Assembly (NCBI GenBank): GCA_963971535.1
Contig: OZ020585.1
Coordinates: 157,924,915 to 157,988,914 of the forward strand
Source: Notolepis coatsorum
Lineage: Eukaryota > Chordata > Actinopteri > Aulopiformes > Paralepididae
Direction: 5' to 3'
DNA: 64,000 bases
Below the pieces are notes generated by a model. It did no database searches. It was not told the origin of the DNA and saw nothing but the letters and a program-made list of their open reading frames with translations. The translations under genes were made by a program, and so were the position numbers. Each line of letters begins with the position of its first letter. Positions within the stretch are counted from its first letter, which is position 1. Positions 1 to 10,490 of the stretch are shown here, in pieces.

Positions 1-48
1 CGGGGAAGGGGTTCGGAGAGGGGTATAGGCTCTCTCTGGTCGCCGGGC

Positions 49-948
49 TCAGGGTCGCTTGATCGGGTAGGGGAGGGTGCCCTTGACCCTTGTCTTGACG
101 AGGCCCTGGAGCCCCGTGCGGAGGGAGGGGGGGTTACCCTGGTAATCAGCTGCTCCATTATCTGCGCTTGTAATCGGTCGCGCTCGGCTTCGCGCTTGGT
201 GAGAGCGAGGTCGCGCTCTGCTTTGCGTTGGGCACCGGCGGCGGCGCGCTGGGCTTCGGCGGCGGCGCGCTGGGCTTCGGCGCGGTCTCTTCCCATATTC
301 TCTTCCGTCTGGAGGCGTCTAATCTCTAGGCGTATGCGGTCTTCGTCACTCCGTTGCTGCGCTTGAAGGCGGTCTCTTTCCATGGAAGAATGTTCGCACT
401 CGCTAAGCGTCTGTGCTTGGAGTCGATCGCGCTCGGTTGAGGCTGCCAGGCTGGCGATAAAGGCCTGCGCCAGCATCTTGTCCGCCTCGCTGGGGGAAGA
501 CGCTGGTTGAGGTGATCGGCTCCTGGTAGTACTCGTTGGAGATCCGTTCTCCTGTCGCGTACCGAGGAGATCCATCTCCGGGGTGCGCGTCTCTTCTTGT
601 GGTGGGTCGGGTTCCATCCCTGGAGGGCTTTCTTTATCCTGGAGCTCTCCGGGGACTACTTCTTCGGTCTTGGCGGGGGGGTAAAGTCATGTCAGGTCCC
701 TCCTGGTCCCCACCGTGAGCTTGGTCAGTTACGTTAGAACCCACTAGGGTCTCTACTGGCGGGGTAGCCTGGTCGGTAGGGTTGGACATAATTTTACTAT
801 CTACTTTTTCCGCGTTTAACGTCTGTAGAAAGCTAGGTAGTATACTGGCAACGTAATCCTCTAAGTACTGAGGTGTCTGCCGTCTACGCTGCAGGCGATC
901 TATTTTAGGAGAACCGTTTTGTGGAGTGTTCATCATTGGCCATGTCAA
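49..948 (-). pseudogene. Gag-like protein of minus-strand LTR element, frameshifted
   Basis: This lies directly downstream of an LTR and primer-binding site on the same strand, so it should be the first ORF (gag-like) of that element. The first 104 codons carry a basic patch followed by PQYLEDYV, then reach a stop at 634. Past a run of seven C (minus strand; 675-681) the +1 frame stays open to a TGA at 49-51, encoding a long Arg/Glu/Gln/Ala-rich helical stretch with repeated RDRLQAQ and QRAAAEAQ units, probably a coiled coil. One base of slippage in the C run rejoins the two halves. I do not recognise the exact family. Several Met codons near the start make the true start uncertain. Pol would lie left of the window. 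Confidence 0.5.
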
Positions 949-985
949 TATTAATACTACTATATTAATATTACGCTAGTTACCC

Positions 986-1002
986 TCCGGCTCGAAGGAC
1001 CA
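986..1002 (-). other. Primer-binding site, tRNA-Tyr
   Basis: The plus strand reads TCCGGCTCGAAGGACCA, the 17 terminal bases (including CCA) of vertebrate tRNA-Tyr. On the minus strand this is therefore a tRNA-Tyr primer site. It sits 2 bp inside the end of the adjacent LTR, the standard place, and fixes the element's orientation as leftward. Confidence 0.85.
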
Positions 1003-1004
1003 AT

Positions 1005-2335
1005 TGTAACTGAGGGGTACAATTCCCTGACTGTATTATATAAGTATGGTATCATTAAACCACTACTGTCTTATGTACATTACTACTGGCCATACAGTAC
1101 ACAGGTATCTTAGATGAAAACTTCCCACAATGACACGGTTCCACACAAAACTGGGTTTAAGAATATTTATTAGCAGCAATGATAGTATATATAACAATAC
1201 TTTACTTAGGGTGCGCTTATAAGGCAAAGGAATGTGCGTAAGCAAATCAATAACGTATGTCCATTCTCATATTACACAGGAGATAATGAATACAACCTGA
1301 ATCTTAGGAATTATATCTATGGTACTCTAGTAAGGTAGCGGGAGATATTGGTAGGGTCCCTCCGGTTGTAGGCCAGCAAGGGGAGAGGATTTGTCGGTAG
1401 TAGAGTCTGGGTCAACGATGAATAGAGAGACTCCAAGTACAGGAGACGGTGCAATAATCTCTTGATCCGCAGACGAATAACAGCTGTTCTCCGTGGCATG
1501 CAGCTCCGCATGGAAGAAAGCTAGCCAGCCTCAGGCTTCTGAGAGGCGGGCTCAACGTTGCTCCTCACAGGGTGAATCCCACACAATTGTGGGTGTAGGC
1601 GATTCTCCGCTCCATCAATTACCGGACCAAAGCAAATATAATCCAGCCGAAAAGGGCTATGTAGTCGTCGGGTAGATTATCCAGTGTACATGTCCACACG
1701 GTCCTCGTCTAGGGCTCCTCGGGTGAAAGCGCCAGGGTAAGCAGCCCAGCCTGGATAAGCACACTAGCTGGTACGAGGAAACGTTGGTGATGCTGGTCAC
1801 TGTAGAACGGTAGCCGCACGATACACTATACATAAATAGACTATTACTGAATTAATAGAATAGGTCGAACTCGACGGTACAGCGTTAAACTCTGATACTT
1901 CAGTTATTAATTCGCACGCGGTCTCAATGCTCTATTTGGGGCCAAACAGGCCATACTTCACCGCACGTTGTATCGTGGGTGAGGCTTCAACTTATTGGGT
2001 AACTTTTCTTCTGTATTCACCTGCGCCGTATTTATACGTTAGGTGAACAAACTAGTACCAGCTTTATTCCTGTCTCATATCCTTGCGCAGAGCCGTTCAT
2101 GTCCAGGCAAGTCTTTGGCGGTGACTTTGAACCAGACCTCGGGGGTATGGCAATGGCGCCTAAGGGACCGCTGTCCAATAGGAGAACGAAATATTCTGGT
2201 CTGTACTAGGTTAAAGGGATATTCCGTGTATATGTACAAGGAATACACAAGGGATATCAAACGATATACAAATATTATGCAATATATATCAATCAATAAA
2301 TATATATATTCGGTTTAATCTGATCCTTCGTAACA
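1005..2335 (-). mobile_element. 5' LTR (about 1.33 kb) of an LTR retrotransposon or ERV
   Basis: Read on the minus strand the segment starts TGTTACG at 2335 and ends GTTACA at 1005, giving TG...CA ends, and is followed after 2 bp by a tRNA-Tyr primer site. A TATA-like TATAAATA lies on minus at about 2035-2028, about 300 bp into the LTR. That would leave an unusually long R-U5 of about 1 kb. No second LTR is in the window, so the ends are inferred from the PBS spacing and terminal dinucleotides. The small ORFs inside are not convincing genes. Confidence 0.65.
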
Positions 2336-2499
2336 CTGTCTGTCACACATTCCATCTGTCAAACTGTCTGCTTGGGGAAAACTACATTAAAATACCCTAA
2401 AACGCTCCATTCTCTCTCCTCCTGTGTTTGCTATTGGGCTCCGCCAAATCACCTTCTCACAGTGTGTGTGTGTGTGTGTATACGTGTGTGTCACATGAA

Positions 2500-2560
<61 letters not shown>

Positions 2561-2649
2561 ATTGTGTGTGTTAGTGTGTGTGTTTCAGACAGACAGCTGT
2601 ATTTGTTTAACTTAGTATCAAATCAATTGGCCATATGAATTAAATGTTA
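2336..2649. repeat. TG-rich microsatellite in non-coding DNA
   Basis: Flank of the LTR element, holding an interrupted (TG)n microsatellite at about 2461-2586 in three blocks. No coding potential is seen; the apparent Val-Cys ORF is the translated TG repeat. Confidence 0.85.
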
Positions 2650-2872
2650 CTTCACTTGTAGCAGGCTTGTAGGAGTTCTTGTAGGAGGCTTGTAGGAGTT
2701 CTTGTAACAGGCTTGTAGGAGTTATTGTAGCAGGCTTGTAGGAGTTCTTGTAACAGGCTTGTAGGAGTTCTTGTAGCAGGCTTGTAGGGGTTATTGTAGC
2801 AGGCTTGTTGCAGGCTTGTAGGAGTTATTGTAGCAGGCTTGTAGGAGGCTTGTAGGAGTTATTGTAGCAGGC
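2650..2872. repeat. Minisatellite of the GGCTTGTAGGAGTT type, copy 1 of 3
   Basis: Tandem array built from GGCTTGTAGGAGTTCTTGTA-like units of about 23 bp, mixed with a shorter 11-bp form (GGCTTGTAGGA). The same units recur at 24422-24935 and 36066-36360 in this window. It ends about a dozen bases before the first visible exon of the gene at 2885. Confidence 0.85.
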
Positions 2873-2884
2873 GCGTCGTTGACA

Positions 2885-4079
2885 CCAAGAGAAAGGGACA
2901 TGTGTCTGTTGTCCATTATTGGAACATGCCAAAATGTTTCAGAGAAGACGCAAAGTACAAAGAGAGTAAACGCTGTCCGTGTGGCTTCGAGGACAACATA
3001 CAGATTTCACGACGTTGTTGTCTGTCGTCCAACGTTCTGTTTCATTTATGGGTAAGTGTCTTTATGCTTGTATATTGTATTGGACGTAGATGTATTGTAT
3101 TGGACGTATATGTATGTTTAGCAATAGCAATAAATCGGTTTAAATAGGTGTTAAAGTCTAGAGATAGTCGTCGAATCCTATTCTACCCTGCGAGGGCGTC
3201 CATTTTGGATATTCTGGGTAGTGTAGTTTTTGTGCGGCCATTTTGTAATGCACATCGCTAGGATAGGGATTCTTAAAAACTACACCTGAATGTAAACAAG
3301 AGTGATTGATTGATTGATTGAAAAGTTTATTAACAGATTGCAGAATGGGTACAGTACAGTACAGCTCAATACATACAATTGTTAAGGGGATGCAGACCAG
3401 AGAAAGACTTTCATCTTGTTTACATCAGGGTCCCCCATTTTCAATTCATCATAACATAATATATGACATACATGACATACAGATACAGTGTGTACAATGT
3501 GTGTATTTCATTCATTAATTCTCTTCCCTATTGTTAACATTTTTGTTTAGGATCAGCGATGCGCTTCTCAAAAGCCTTTTCAAACACTACAAGACAGATG
3601 GCCTCACACCGCGGGAGAGGAAGAAACAGCCGAGAAATCACAAGCGTTTTTTGTCTCTTTTTGACGTAAAAAGGGTTGTGAAATTTCTGATCAACTTTGC
3701 TGTCCTCCATGCGATTGTGTTGCCTGGCCGTCATGCTGGTCACAAGGATTTCACTGCAAAGTTACTGCCAACCAATCTGACCAAAGCTTCCCTGTGGCGC
3801 CTTTACAGCAGTATAGAAGGTATGTCACAAAACCACCCCTTGCTCTCTCTCTTTCTCTCTCACACACACACATGGTTCCCACTTTTTCTTATTCTACCAA
3901 TCTAACAAAAACACTTGTCTTTTCAGGATTTCGTGTTGTTGGTCAGAGATCCTTCCTTCGGTTGTGGAAAGCTGATCACAAAACCCAGGACAGATCTGTG
4001 TTCTCAATGCTACTCCAACAATCACCAATTACAGCAAGCCGCGGGAAGGCCAGAGAAGTTGCAGGTGGAGAAACTCCAG
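2885..4079 (+). pseudogene. DUF7869-like transposase-type protein, exons A-C (broken)
   Basis: Three exons of a multicopy fish gene family (DUF7869 from memory). Exon A (about 2885-3051) is open in the frame passing through TTC TGT TTC ATT TAT and ends at a GTAAGT donor. Exon B (3551-3819) follows a pyrimidine-rich AG and joins A in phase, giving the family's conserved helix leading to HAIVLPGR and LLPTNLTKASL. Exon C (3927-4079) starts in phase with VVGQRSFLRLW, then needs a +1 frameshift near 3970-3985 to reach ITKPRTDLCSQC, the family's Cys motif; a few residues seem lost there. Exon C ends CTC CAG, but its donor is displaced to 5832 by an inserted MITE. The 5' end of exon A is uncertain because it abuts a minisatellite. 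Exons D and E lie at 6610-8934 and 9651-10490. Confidence 0.6.
3305..3520 (-). mobile_element. L2/CR1-like LINE 3' end (ATTG tail), in intron A
   Basis: A (GATT)n tail, then AAGTTTATTAACAGATTGC and AATTGTTAAGGGGATGCAG, the antisense of a LINE 3' UTR. Similar copies occur at 5868-6190, 6532-6598, 39440-39600 and, attached to reverse transcriptase, at 47347-48669. It sits in the intron between exons A and B. Confidence 0.75.
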
Positions 4080-5828
4080 GGCCCTCATTCATCAACGTGT
4101 TCTACGCACAGATTTGTGCTTACCCTGTGCGTACGATCATTTCTAAGCAAAGAGTGGGATTCATCAATTTCAACTTGAACTTGACTCCGTGCTTACGTCT
4201 ACGCACAGGTCAGAGCACACTTAGCTGACGCCCAGTGGTAGAATATCGTTACTACGCATAAGCACTCCTCAGTTCTGCATTAGTTTCAAGGCGGAAATAA
4301 GCTTCCGTGCATTAGTGTTCAACTTCTGTATGACCCGTAATTCATTATAGTTCATTGTAAAATAGCGACAGTAGTGTAATTATAACGGGCTCACACGCGA
4401 ACAAGAGGTTGGCCTGCTTGTTTGGCATGGGGGGGCAGACGCAAAACACCAACCTCCAAACGCGATTAGATATTGTTTCAAATAAAAAGCAAATTATTTT
4501 GTGTGTCATGTTTCCAAATAAGATTGGTCACGAAATGCTTTCTACTTCAATTTGTTGGTTAGAATAGATGACCTCCGTTGAAACTTCACTGAGACTAACA
4601 GTCTATTTGTGAGCTCCCGCACAGATGTGATGATAATAATAATAACAATTATAATAATAGCTTCATTTTATATAGCGCCTTTCAAGAGACCCAAGGTCGC
4701 TTTACATAGATAGGGGGGGGGGGGGGAATAACAAAGTAACAAACATAGTGGACAGACACACAACATATATATATGATGATGGAATTCATTCAAGATCCTC
4801 TCCACCCTCGGGTCTTTGCCACCGGCACGGTCCATCGTGATATTGGAGATGGATCGAGCAATAGACTGTTACTGTAGCTGTCAAAGCTCCATCACAAATG
4901 CAGTTATGTGAATAGAAAGGGATTCCACTCAGTCAATGTTGCGATGCGCATTTGCCTGATACATGTTATTGCTGGATGCCGGGAGGAAGGCGATGCTGAA
5001 TGTTTTCAATTCATTAAATAAAACGGATACTTTTTGCAAGGGTTTACTGACTGTCATACAAATAATCAACCAACTACATACTGTAACTTTTCAGTGCACA
5101 TTCTTATTTACATTGTGACAACAGCCTTGTGAGTTCCCGCAGTGTCCCGCACACAGACATGATGGAATTCAAGTTCATGTTTGTATTGATCCCATATAGG
5201 CAGGCTACACATGGCGTATCTGCTACATCATACATGGCAGTAAGATTCATTGTTCTTGTATATGCTCTCGTATTATTGTTTATATAGGCTACCCAATACT
5301 GACATCAAAATAGATTGTAGTATGCCTCTAGAAATCATATGCAGCAGGTAGAGAATTGACGGGAGATCCATCGCGATTTGGAATAAAATTGAGGAGAACT
5401 TTAATCCCTGGGTATTAATCAAACAACACGGGAAAAGGCAGTCATATTCCAGCGCGGTATTTATTAGTGTTTGCGCTGCCCAGGCAGCAATGGTTAATAG
5501 ATATCATATCCGACATCACCGTAAGTGTACACATCTGTCAGCCTGTCTCATGACACGCTTCCCTCGGCTTAGTCCATTTTTCCACATTTCATGGGTGTAT
5601 TCCATTACCGTATATGGTTAATCGGGGCGTTTCTGGTATGCAAATACTTAAAACAGTGCACGAGCTCAAACGTAGGATCAAAGTCATATTCATCATGACA
5701 GGTGTGCGTAGAACCTGCGTACGCACGTGTGATGAATCCCGACTTCCCTGTGCGTACACTCATTCTAAATTCTGTGCTTACGTGTGGAAATAGAACATGT
5801 TCTACGCACACGTTGATGAATGAGGGCC
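4080..5828. mobile_element. PIF/Harbinger-like non-autonomous DNA transposon
   Basis: Ends are perfect inverted repeats of about 21 bp beginning GGCCCTCATTCATCAACG, flanked by a CAG direct repeat at 4077-4079 and 5829-5831, matching the 3-bp TSD of PIF/Harbinger elements. Both subterminal regions are dense in TACGCAC/GTGCGTA motifs, as expected for transposase-binding sites. No transposase ORF is present. An L2-like tail with TATATAGCGCC and a poly-G run is nested at about 4630-4730. The insertion lies exactly at the 3' end of an exon of the surrounding gene. Confidence 0.75.
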
Positions 5829-5867
5829 CAGGTGTGTACAGTCTACTTTCACTACTACACTACAGAC

Positions 5868-6190
5868 TGTTTTTTACAATACAGTACAGCTCAATACAAC
5901 AACAGTGGACTGGAGGATGAAGACCAGAAAAAGACTTTTGCCTTTTTTACATAAGGGTCCTCCATTTTCAATTCATCAAAACATTTAGAGACATACAAAT
6001 ATACAGTAGTTTCATAAAAATGCTAAAATGCTATTTATTGATTGATTGATTTAAAACTTTATTAACATATTGCAGAATGGGTACAGTACAGCTCAATACA
6101 TACAATTGTTAAGGGGATGCAGACCAGAGAAAGACTTTCGTCTTGTTTACATCAGGGTCCCCCATTTTCAATTAATCATATTTCATATCT
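5868..6190 (-). mobile_element. Two adjacent L2/CR1-like LINE 3' ends
   Basis: A diverged copy at about 5868-6020 and a closer copy at 6033-6190, the latter with an ATTGATTG tail and GATGCAGACCAGAGAAAGAC. Both are 3'-end fragments without coding sequence, lying in the intron between exons C and D. AT-rich sequence with no gene follows to about 6390. Confidence 0.7.
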
Positions 6191-6389
6191 AAATCATATA
6201 ATATCTCATTGCTAAATATATGCAATATATAATCTAATAATCCAATAATCTAAATCTAATATATAATATAAAAATGCTAAATGCATGGGTATTTTATTTT
6301 GTCTTTAATGTTAGCTTGCAAACTCGAATACTGTCTTGGTAAGCCTCATAATGAATTGTTTGGGGAAAAAAAGAAAAACATCGTGATGT

Positions 6390-6458
6390 GTATCGTGTAT
6401 CGCCGAAAGGTCAGAAAATATCGTGATATCATATTTAGGCCATATCGCCCAGCCCTAG
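6390..6458. repeat. hAT-type MITE remnant
   Basis: Sequence ending ATATCGCCCAGCCCTAG, the inverted form of the CTAGGGCTGGGCGATAT terminus common in fish hAT MITEs. Only one end is recognisable. Confidence 0.4.
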
Positions 6459-6531
6459 CTTCAACACACATCACATTAGGATAACCTGAGGATAACTGAG
6501 CACTGCCACCTCATTAGCCGTGTGTGTGTGT

Positions 6532-6598
6532 GTGTATTGAGCCGTACTGTGTTGTACCCATTCTGCAATCTGTTAAATAACGTTTTCATTCATTCATG
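6532..6598 (+). mobile_element. L2/CR1-like LINE 3' tail, sense strand
   Basis: Short sense-strand fragment of the same LINE 3' end (TACCCATTCTGCAATCTG, then TCATTCATTCAT), preceded by a short TG repeat. It sits just before the splice acceptor of exon D at 6609. Confidence 0.6.
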
Positions 6599-7086
6599 CT
6601 TTCATCCAGGTGCAGTTAAAACATCTGGCCCTTGTTGACAGAGAACGCGAGCTGTTGCGGGAGATGACGGCGGCCACAAAGAGCACATGCGCCGCGAACA
6701 TGGATCTGTCGCTAGGCCCCTCCCCACCTGCAAGCAGAGATATCACGATGCACTACAGCAGGGGTGGGCAACTTTGTATATGGTGAGGGCCACAAAATGT
6801 CCACAATCAATCTGGGGGGCCGCATTGTTTATCGGCAGTCCCGCCAGTAGTACCCCATCACTCAAATAGCCCTAATAGTCACAAGGTATATAAACAATTA
6901 TAATTTGTTGTAACTTTGTTTTTATTCCATTTCAAATGCATTTAGTAATGCAATTTCAACTTTATGAATTTATAAACAGCTGAATTTAAAAGTATTGCTG
7001 TGTAACCCCATATATATACAAAAATTATCAATTATAATTAAGGCTTCTAATAAAATAAATGTATGAACTTAAAGCCCACTGCTCAA

Positions 7087-7352
7087 CAAACACAAAGCAG
7101 CATTCCTGCTGCATTTCACTACAACAGTAAATCAAAAGTGCAATAATAAATGATTTTGTTAAATGTATAAACTTTTATCCTGCTACTAAACAAAACATTA
7201 TAACACTGAAATGCATGTTATGGATATGAAGCACTCAGGAATGTTTTGTTTAGTAGCAGGATAAAAGTGTATACATTTAACAAAATCATTTATTATTGCA
7301 CTTTTGATTTACTGTTGTAGTGAAATGCAGCAGGAATGCTGCTTTGTGTTTG
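7087..7352. repeat. Long inverted repeat (foldback) inside the hAT element
   Basis: Arms of about 105-110 bp, roughly 7092-7196 and 7242-7352, are near-perfect reverse complements (for example GTAAATCAAAAGTGCAATAA against TTATTGCACTTTTGATTTAC), separated by about 45 bp. The transcript of either strand would fold into a long hairpin. Confidence 0.85.
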
Positions 7353-7492
7353 TGTTATTAGTGTTATCTGAACACTACAAAAGTAAACAAGTAAAGTGCA
7401 AGTAAAGTAAAGTGCAATACTACATGCCTCCCATTGACCCTTTATTAAACTGGCATGACATTCACCCTCGCCCCACAGTGGGTCAATAATGG

Positions 7493-7745
<253 letters not shown>

Positions 7746-7866
7746 GTCTTTAATGAGACACTTGTGGTCTCTCCATTTGGCGCACAATAGCAGGAATGTC
7801 AACTTCAATGTTTGTGCATGCAATCTGCATCAGATGAAATAATGTTTCATCCGACAGCCTGTTTCT

Positions 7867-8690
7867 CTACTTTGACTTGATGTGCTTCATGTTTGAGAAA
7901 TTGCTCTCACATATGTATGTGCTCCCAAACATACTGGCCATAGAGAGGGCAAAGTCCCTGAGGAGTGGGAAGCGGGGCTCAGGTAGCAGTTTCCAAAACG
8001 AAATTCCCCTCTCATTTCTCTTTGCTTGAAAAAAAGGATCTGACTGTAGCTCGCACAGTTCAAGCTGCAACGGTGGGGGCTGCTCTGACACCGTAGCGGT
8101 GAGGGGGCCGGCAAACAGCGCTATCCGTGACTGCATGCCGTTGAAATCTTCAAAACGATCATTGAATTGCATTTGCAGTGTTTCAATGTCGCTCCTGTAC
8201 TTTCTGACGGCTCAGCCATTGGATTTCTGTGTGTAGCTGCAAGTCGCCATAATCAGTGTCCATCTCTTCCAAAAAGGAGACAAACTTTCTATGGTTTAGT
8301 GACCTGTTGCCTCCACGAATTAGATTGGTAACCTTGGTAACCAAATCCATAACATGGCTGTAGTAGTCAAGCTTCTTGGCACAGAGAGCCTCCTATATCA
8401 GATGAAAAAAAAGAAAAACGATTTAACGACTCTTGCATATAATTTGACTACACTCGACTCGCATTGGTCATTATAGTGACCCACAATAGATGGAAATTAT
8501 GTTAGCGAACTTACCTGATGTATAATGCAGTGCAGCATTGGACACTCAACGCCACTCTGCCATAGAAGCCCGGCGAATCCTGTGTGTTTTCCTTTCATTG
8601 CCGGTGCTCCATCGGTAACAACAGCCGACAGTTTATCAAAACCCCCATATTGCTGCACAGCACTTTCAACAGCGTTTCATATGTCCACAC
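7867..8690 (-). pseudogene. hAT transposase relic, GTF2IRD2/ZBED-like
   Basis: Two exons are visible on minus. The upstream one (about 8690-8515) encodes VVTDGAPAMKGK and ends with a CxxH-like HCIIHQ before a GTAAGT donor. The second (8392 down to about 7867) runs through YYSHVMDLVTKV and LNHRKFVSFLEEMD and, after frame breaks, FPLLRDFALSMASMFGSTYICE, the start of the hAT C-terminal dimerisation region. The TDGA aspartate and the W-containing stretch fit the RNase H-fold of hAT transposases resembling domesticated GTF2IRD2. Stops and frameshifts make it inactive. Confidence 0.65.
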
Positions 8691-8779
8691 TAGGGCTGAC
8701 CCCTATTAGTCAAATAGTCGACTAATCGATCGAAAGGAGCCATAGTCGACTGCCAACTCTTCTTAGTCGAATACAATAC

Positions 8780-8810
<31 letters not shown>

Positions 8811-8830
8811 ATAATTTTTTTTTTTTTTTA
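8691..8830. repeat. MITE fragment and poly-A/poly-T tract nested in hAT
   Basis: Begins CTAGGGCTGACCCCTATTAG and includes TAGTCGACTAATCGATCG, one end of a common fish hAT-type MITE, followed by more than 30 A and then a T run. No second terminus is seen. Confidence 0.45.
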
Positions 8831-8934
8831 TATATATTGGCCTGGGGCCGCATGGAACGTCGGTGAGGGCCGCATGCGGCCCGCAGGCCGCCAGTTGCCC
8901 CTCCCTGCACTACAGCTTTGATTACGCACAGCAG

Positions 8935-9650
8935 GTGAATATCCAATATAATGTTGCTTCTTGTTGTTAAAGGAAAACTTACAGGAACGTTTGAGTTGTA
9001 TTTGGAGTGTATTTGGTGACTGTAGGACCCTGTAGGGAACGTCATGCTATTGATTAGAGATAGCATTAGAGGAGAAAAGAGAGGAGAGGAGAATAGAAAA
9101 GTGGTGGGGTGAGGAAATGAGAGGGGAGGAGAGAAGAGAGGAGAGAGAAACATGGATAGGAGAAGAGAGGGGAGGAGTGAGGATAGGAGAGAGGAGAGGA
9201 AAGGAGAGGAGAGAGAAGAGAGGAGATAAGATGAGAGGAGAGAGAAAATAGGAGAGGTGGGGAGAAGAGAGGAGAGGAGAGATGAGAGAAAATGGGAGAT
9301 GAGAGGAGAAGAGAGTAGATGAGATGAGAGTGGGAGGAGAGAGGAGAGAGAAAATAGGAGAAGAGAGGAGAAGAGAGGAGAGAATAGGAAAAGAGAGGAG
9401 AATATAGAGAGAGAAGCACTTTGAGCTGCAATTCTTGGAATGAAGGTGCTATACAAATACGGTTTATTATTGTTATTATAGTTTATTCAGTTTTAATGTA
9501 AAAATAGTTCCTTATAGTTTTAGCAGTATTTTTTCATGAATCACTCGCCAAACATAAAAAATACTTGCATTTGGCTAGTAAAGTGGCCTAATTTCCTCCC
9601 CTGTTCCCTTATTTCAATGTCCTTTTTTCTTTTTCTTCTTTCTCTGTCAG
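8935..9650 (+). other. Intron D-E with purine tract and L2-like tail
   Basis: Intron bounded by GTGAAT at 8935 and TTCTCTGTCAG ending 9650. It contains an imperfect GAGAGGAGA tract (about 9070-9415) and, at 9416-9480, an L2-like tail (GCTATACAAATACGGTTTATT). The Ser/Leu-rich ORFs on minus are translations of the purine tract. Confidence 0.7.
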
Positions 9651-10490
9651 GTTCATTTTCCATCTCACCCTTTTCAAGTGGGTCCCATCTTTTTTCAAAC
9701 ACCGCGCAAATGTGGCCTGTTCGGTGTCCACTGTGAAGGGCTGACGAAGCAGGTGAATTACCTGATTGATGAAGGGATGTCAACTGGTAAAGGCAGCAAT
9801 GCCGTTATCAGCTATGTGGATCATTTCTTCACCAACTATGGAGTTGGAGAAAAATCAGTGGACCTGCACTGCGACAATTGCTCCGGGCAAAATAAAAACA
9901 ATTATGTCTTATGGTATTTTGCGTGGCGTACTATTCACAAACTTCACCTGCAGCTTCCGCTCCACTTCCTAATTGCAGGCCACACTAAGTTTGGCCCCGA
10001 CTGGTGCTTCGGTTTGATAAAGCAGGTCTACAGGAAGACTGCGGTCGACACCCTGGCAGGCATCGCAGACATCGTCAGGAAAAGCTCTGCAGTGAAAGGA
10101 GTCAATATCCCCCAACTTGTCGGTCGCGAAGATGGCACAGTGTATGTTCCAAGCTACGACTGGCAACAACATCTGGGAGGCTTCTTCAAAAGATTCCCAC
10201 AAATAAAGAAATACCAGCACTTCAGCTTCGATGCCAACAGTCCTGGCATGGTGACGGCGAAATTACACTGTGACGATACAGAGCCATTCACGTTTCAGCT
10301 GTTGAAAGACCCAAAACGCTACCCAACCATCTCTGGTTTTCCTGTCCTCCCCCCACCTGGTCTAGACAACGACCGACAGGAATATCTTTATAAGGAGATA
10401 AGACAATACTGTTCTGATGACGCAAAAGACATTACATGCCCACTCCCAACGTCTAGAGCACCTCAGAACAAGAAGACTGTACGATGTTAG
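9651..10490 (+). CDS. DUF7869-like transposase-type protein, terminal exon E
   Basis: Open from the acceptor to a TAG at 10488-10490, about 279 codons. It encodes QVGPIFF and RKCGLFGV, then VNYLIDEG, LHCDNCSGQNKNN, AGHTKFGPDWCFG, YQHFSFD and a C-terminal SDDAKDITCPLP. The Asp-Asn-Cys-x-Gly-Gln-Asn-Lys-Asn block and the GHTKFGPD block are what one expects of an RNase H-fold (DDE-like) nuclease core; that is inference, not shown. The exon is phase 0 with exon D. Unlike exons C and D it has no lesion, so either the breaks upstream are recent or this exon can still be used. Candidate AATAAA signals lie at 10946 and about 11201. A GTG at 9678 has no role as a start. Confidence 0.7.
   Translation, partial: VHFPSHPFQVGPIFFQTPRKCGLFGVHCEGLTKQVNYLIDEGMSTGKGSNAVISYVDHFFTNYGVGEKSVDLHCDNCSGQNKNNYVLWYFAWRTIHKLHLQLPLHFLIAGHTKFGPDWCFGLIKQVYRKTAVDTLAGIADIVRKSSAVKGVNIPQLVGREDGTVYVPSYDWQQHLGGFFKRFPQIKKYQHFSFDANSPGMVTAKLHCDDTEPFTFQLLKDPKRYPTISGFPVLPPPGLDNDRQEYLYKEIRQYCSDDAKDITCPLPTSRAPQNKKTVRC

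Noticed and set aside
2902-3147. 81-codon ORF rich in Cys over exon A
   Set aside because: The family-conserved frame is a different one, with the correct splice phase into exon B; this ORF reads through the donor.
8809-9456. 215-codon Ser/Leu-rich minus ORF
   Set aside because: Translation of a GAGAGGA tract in an intron; no family features.
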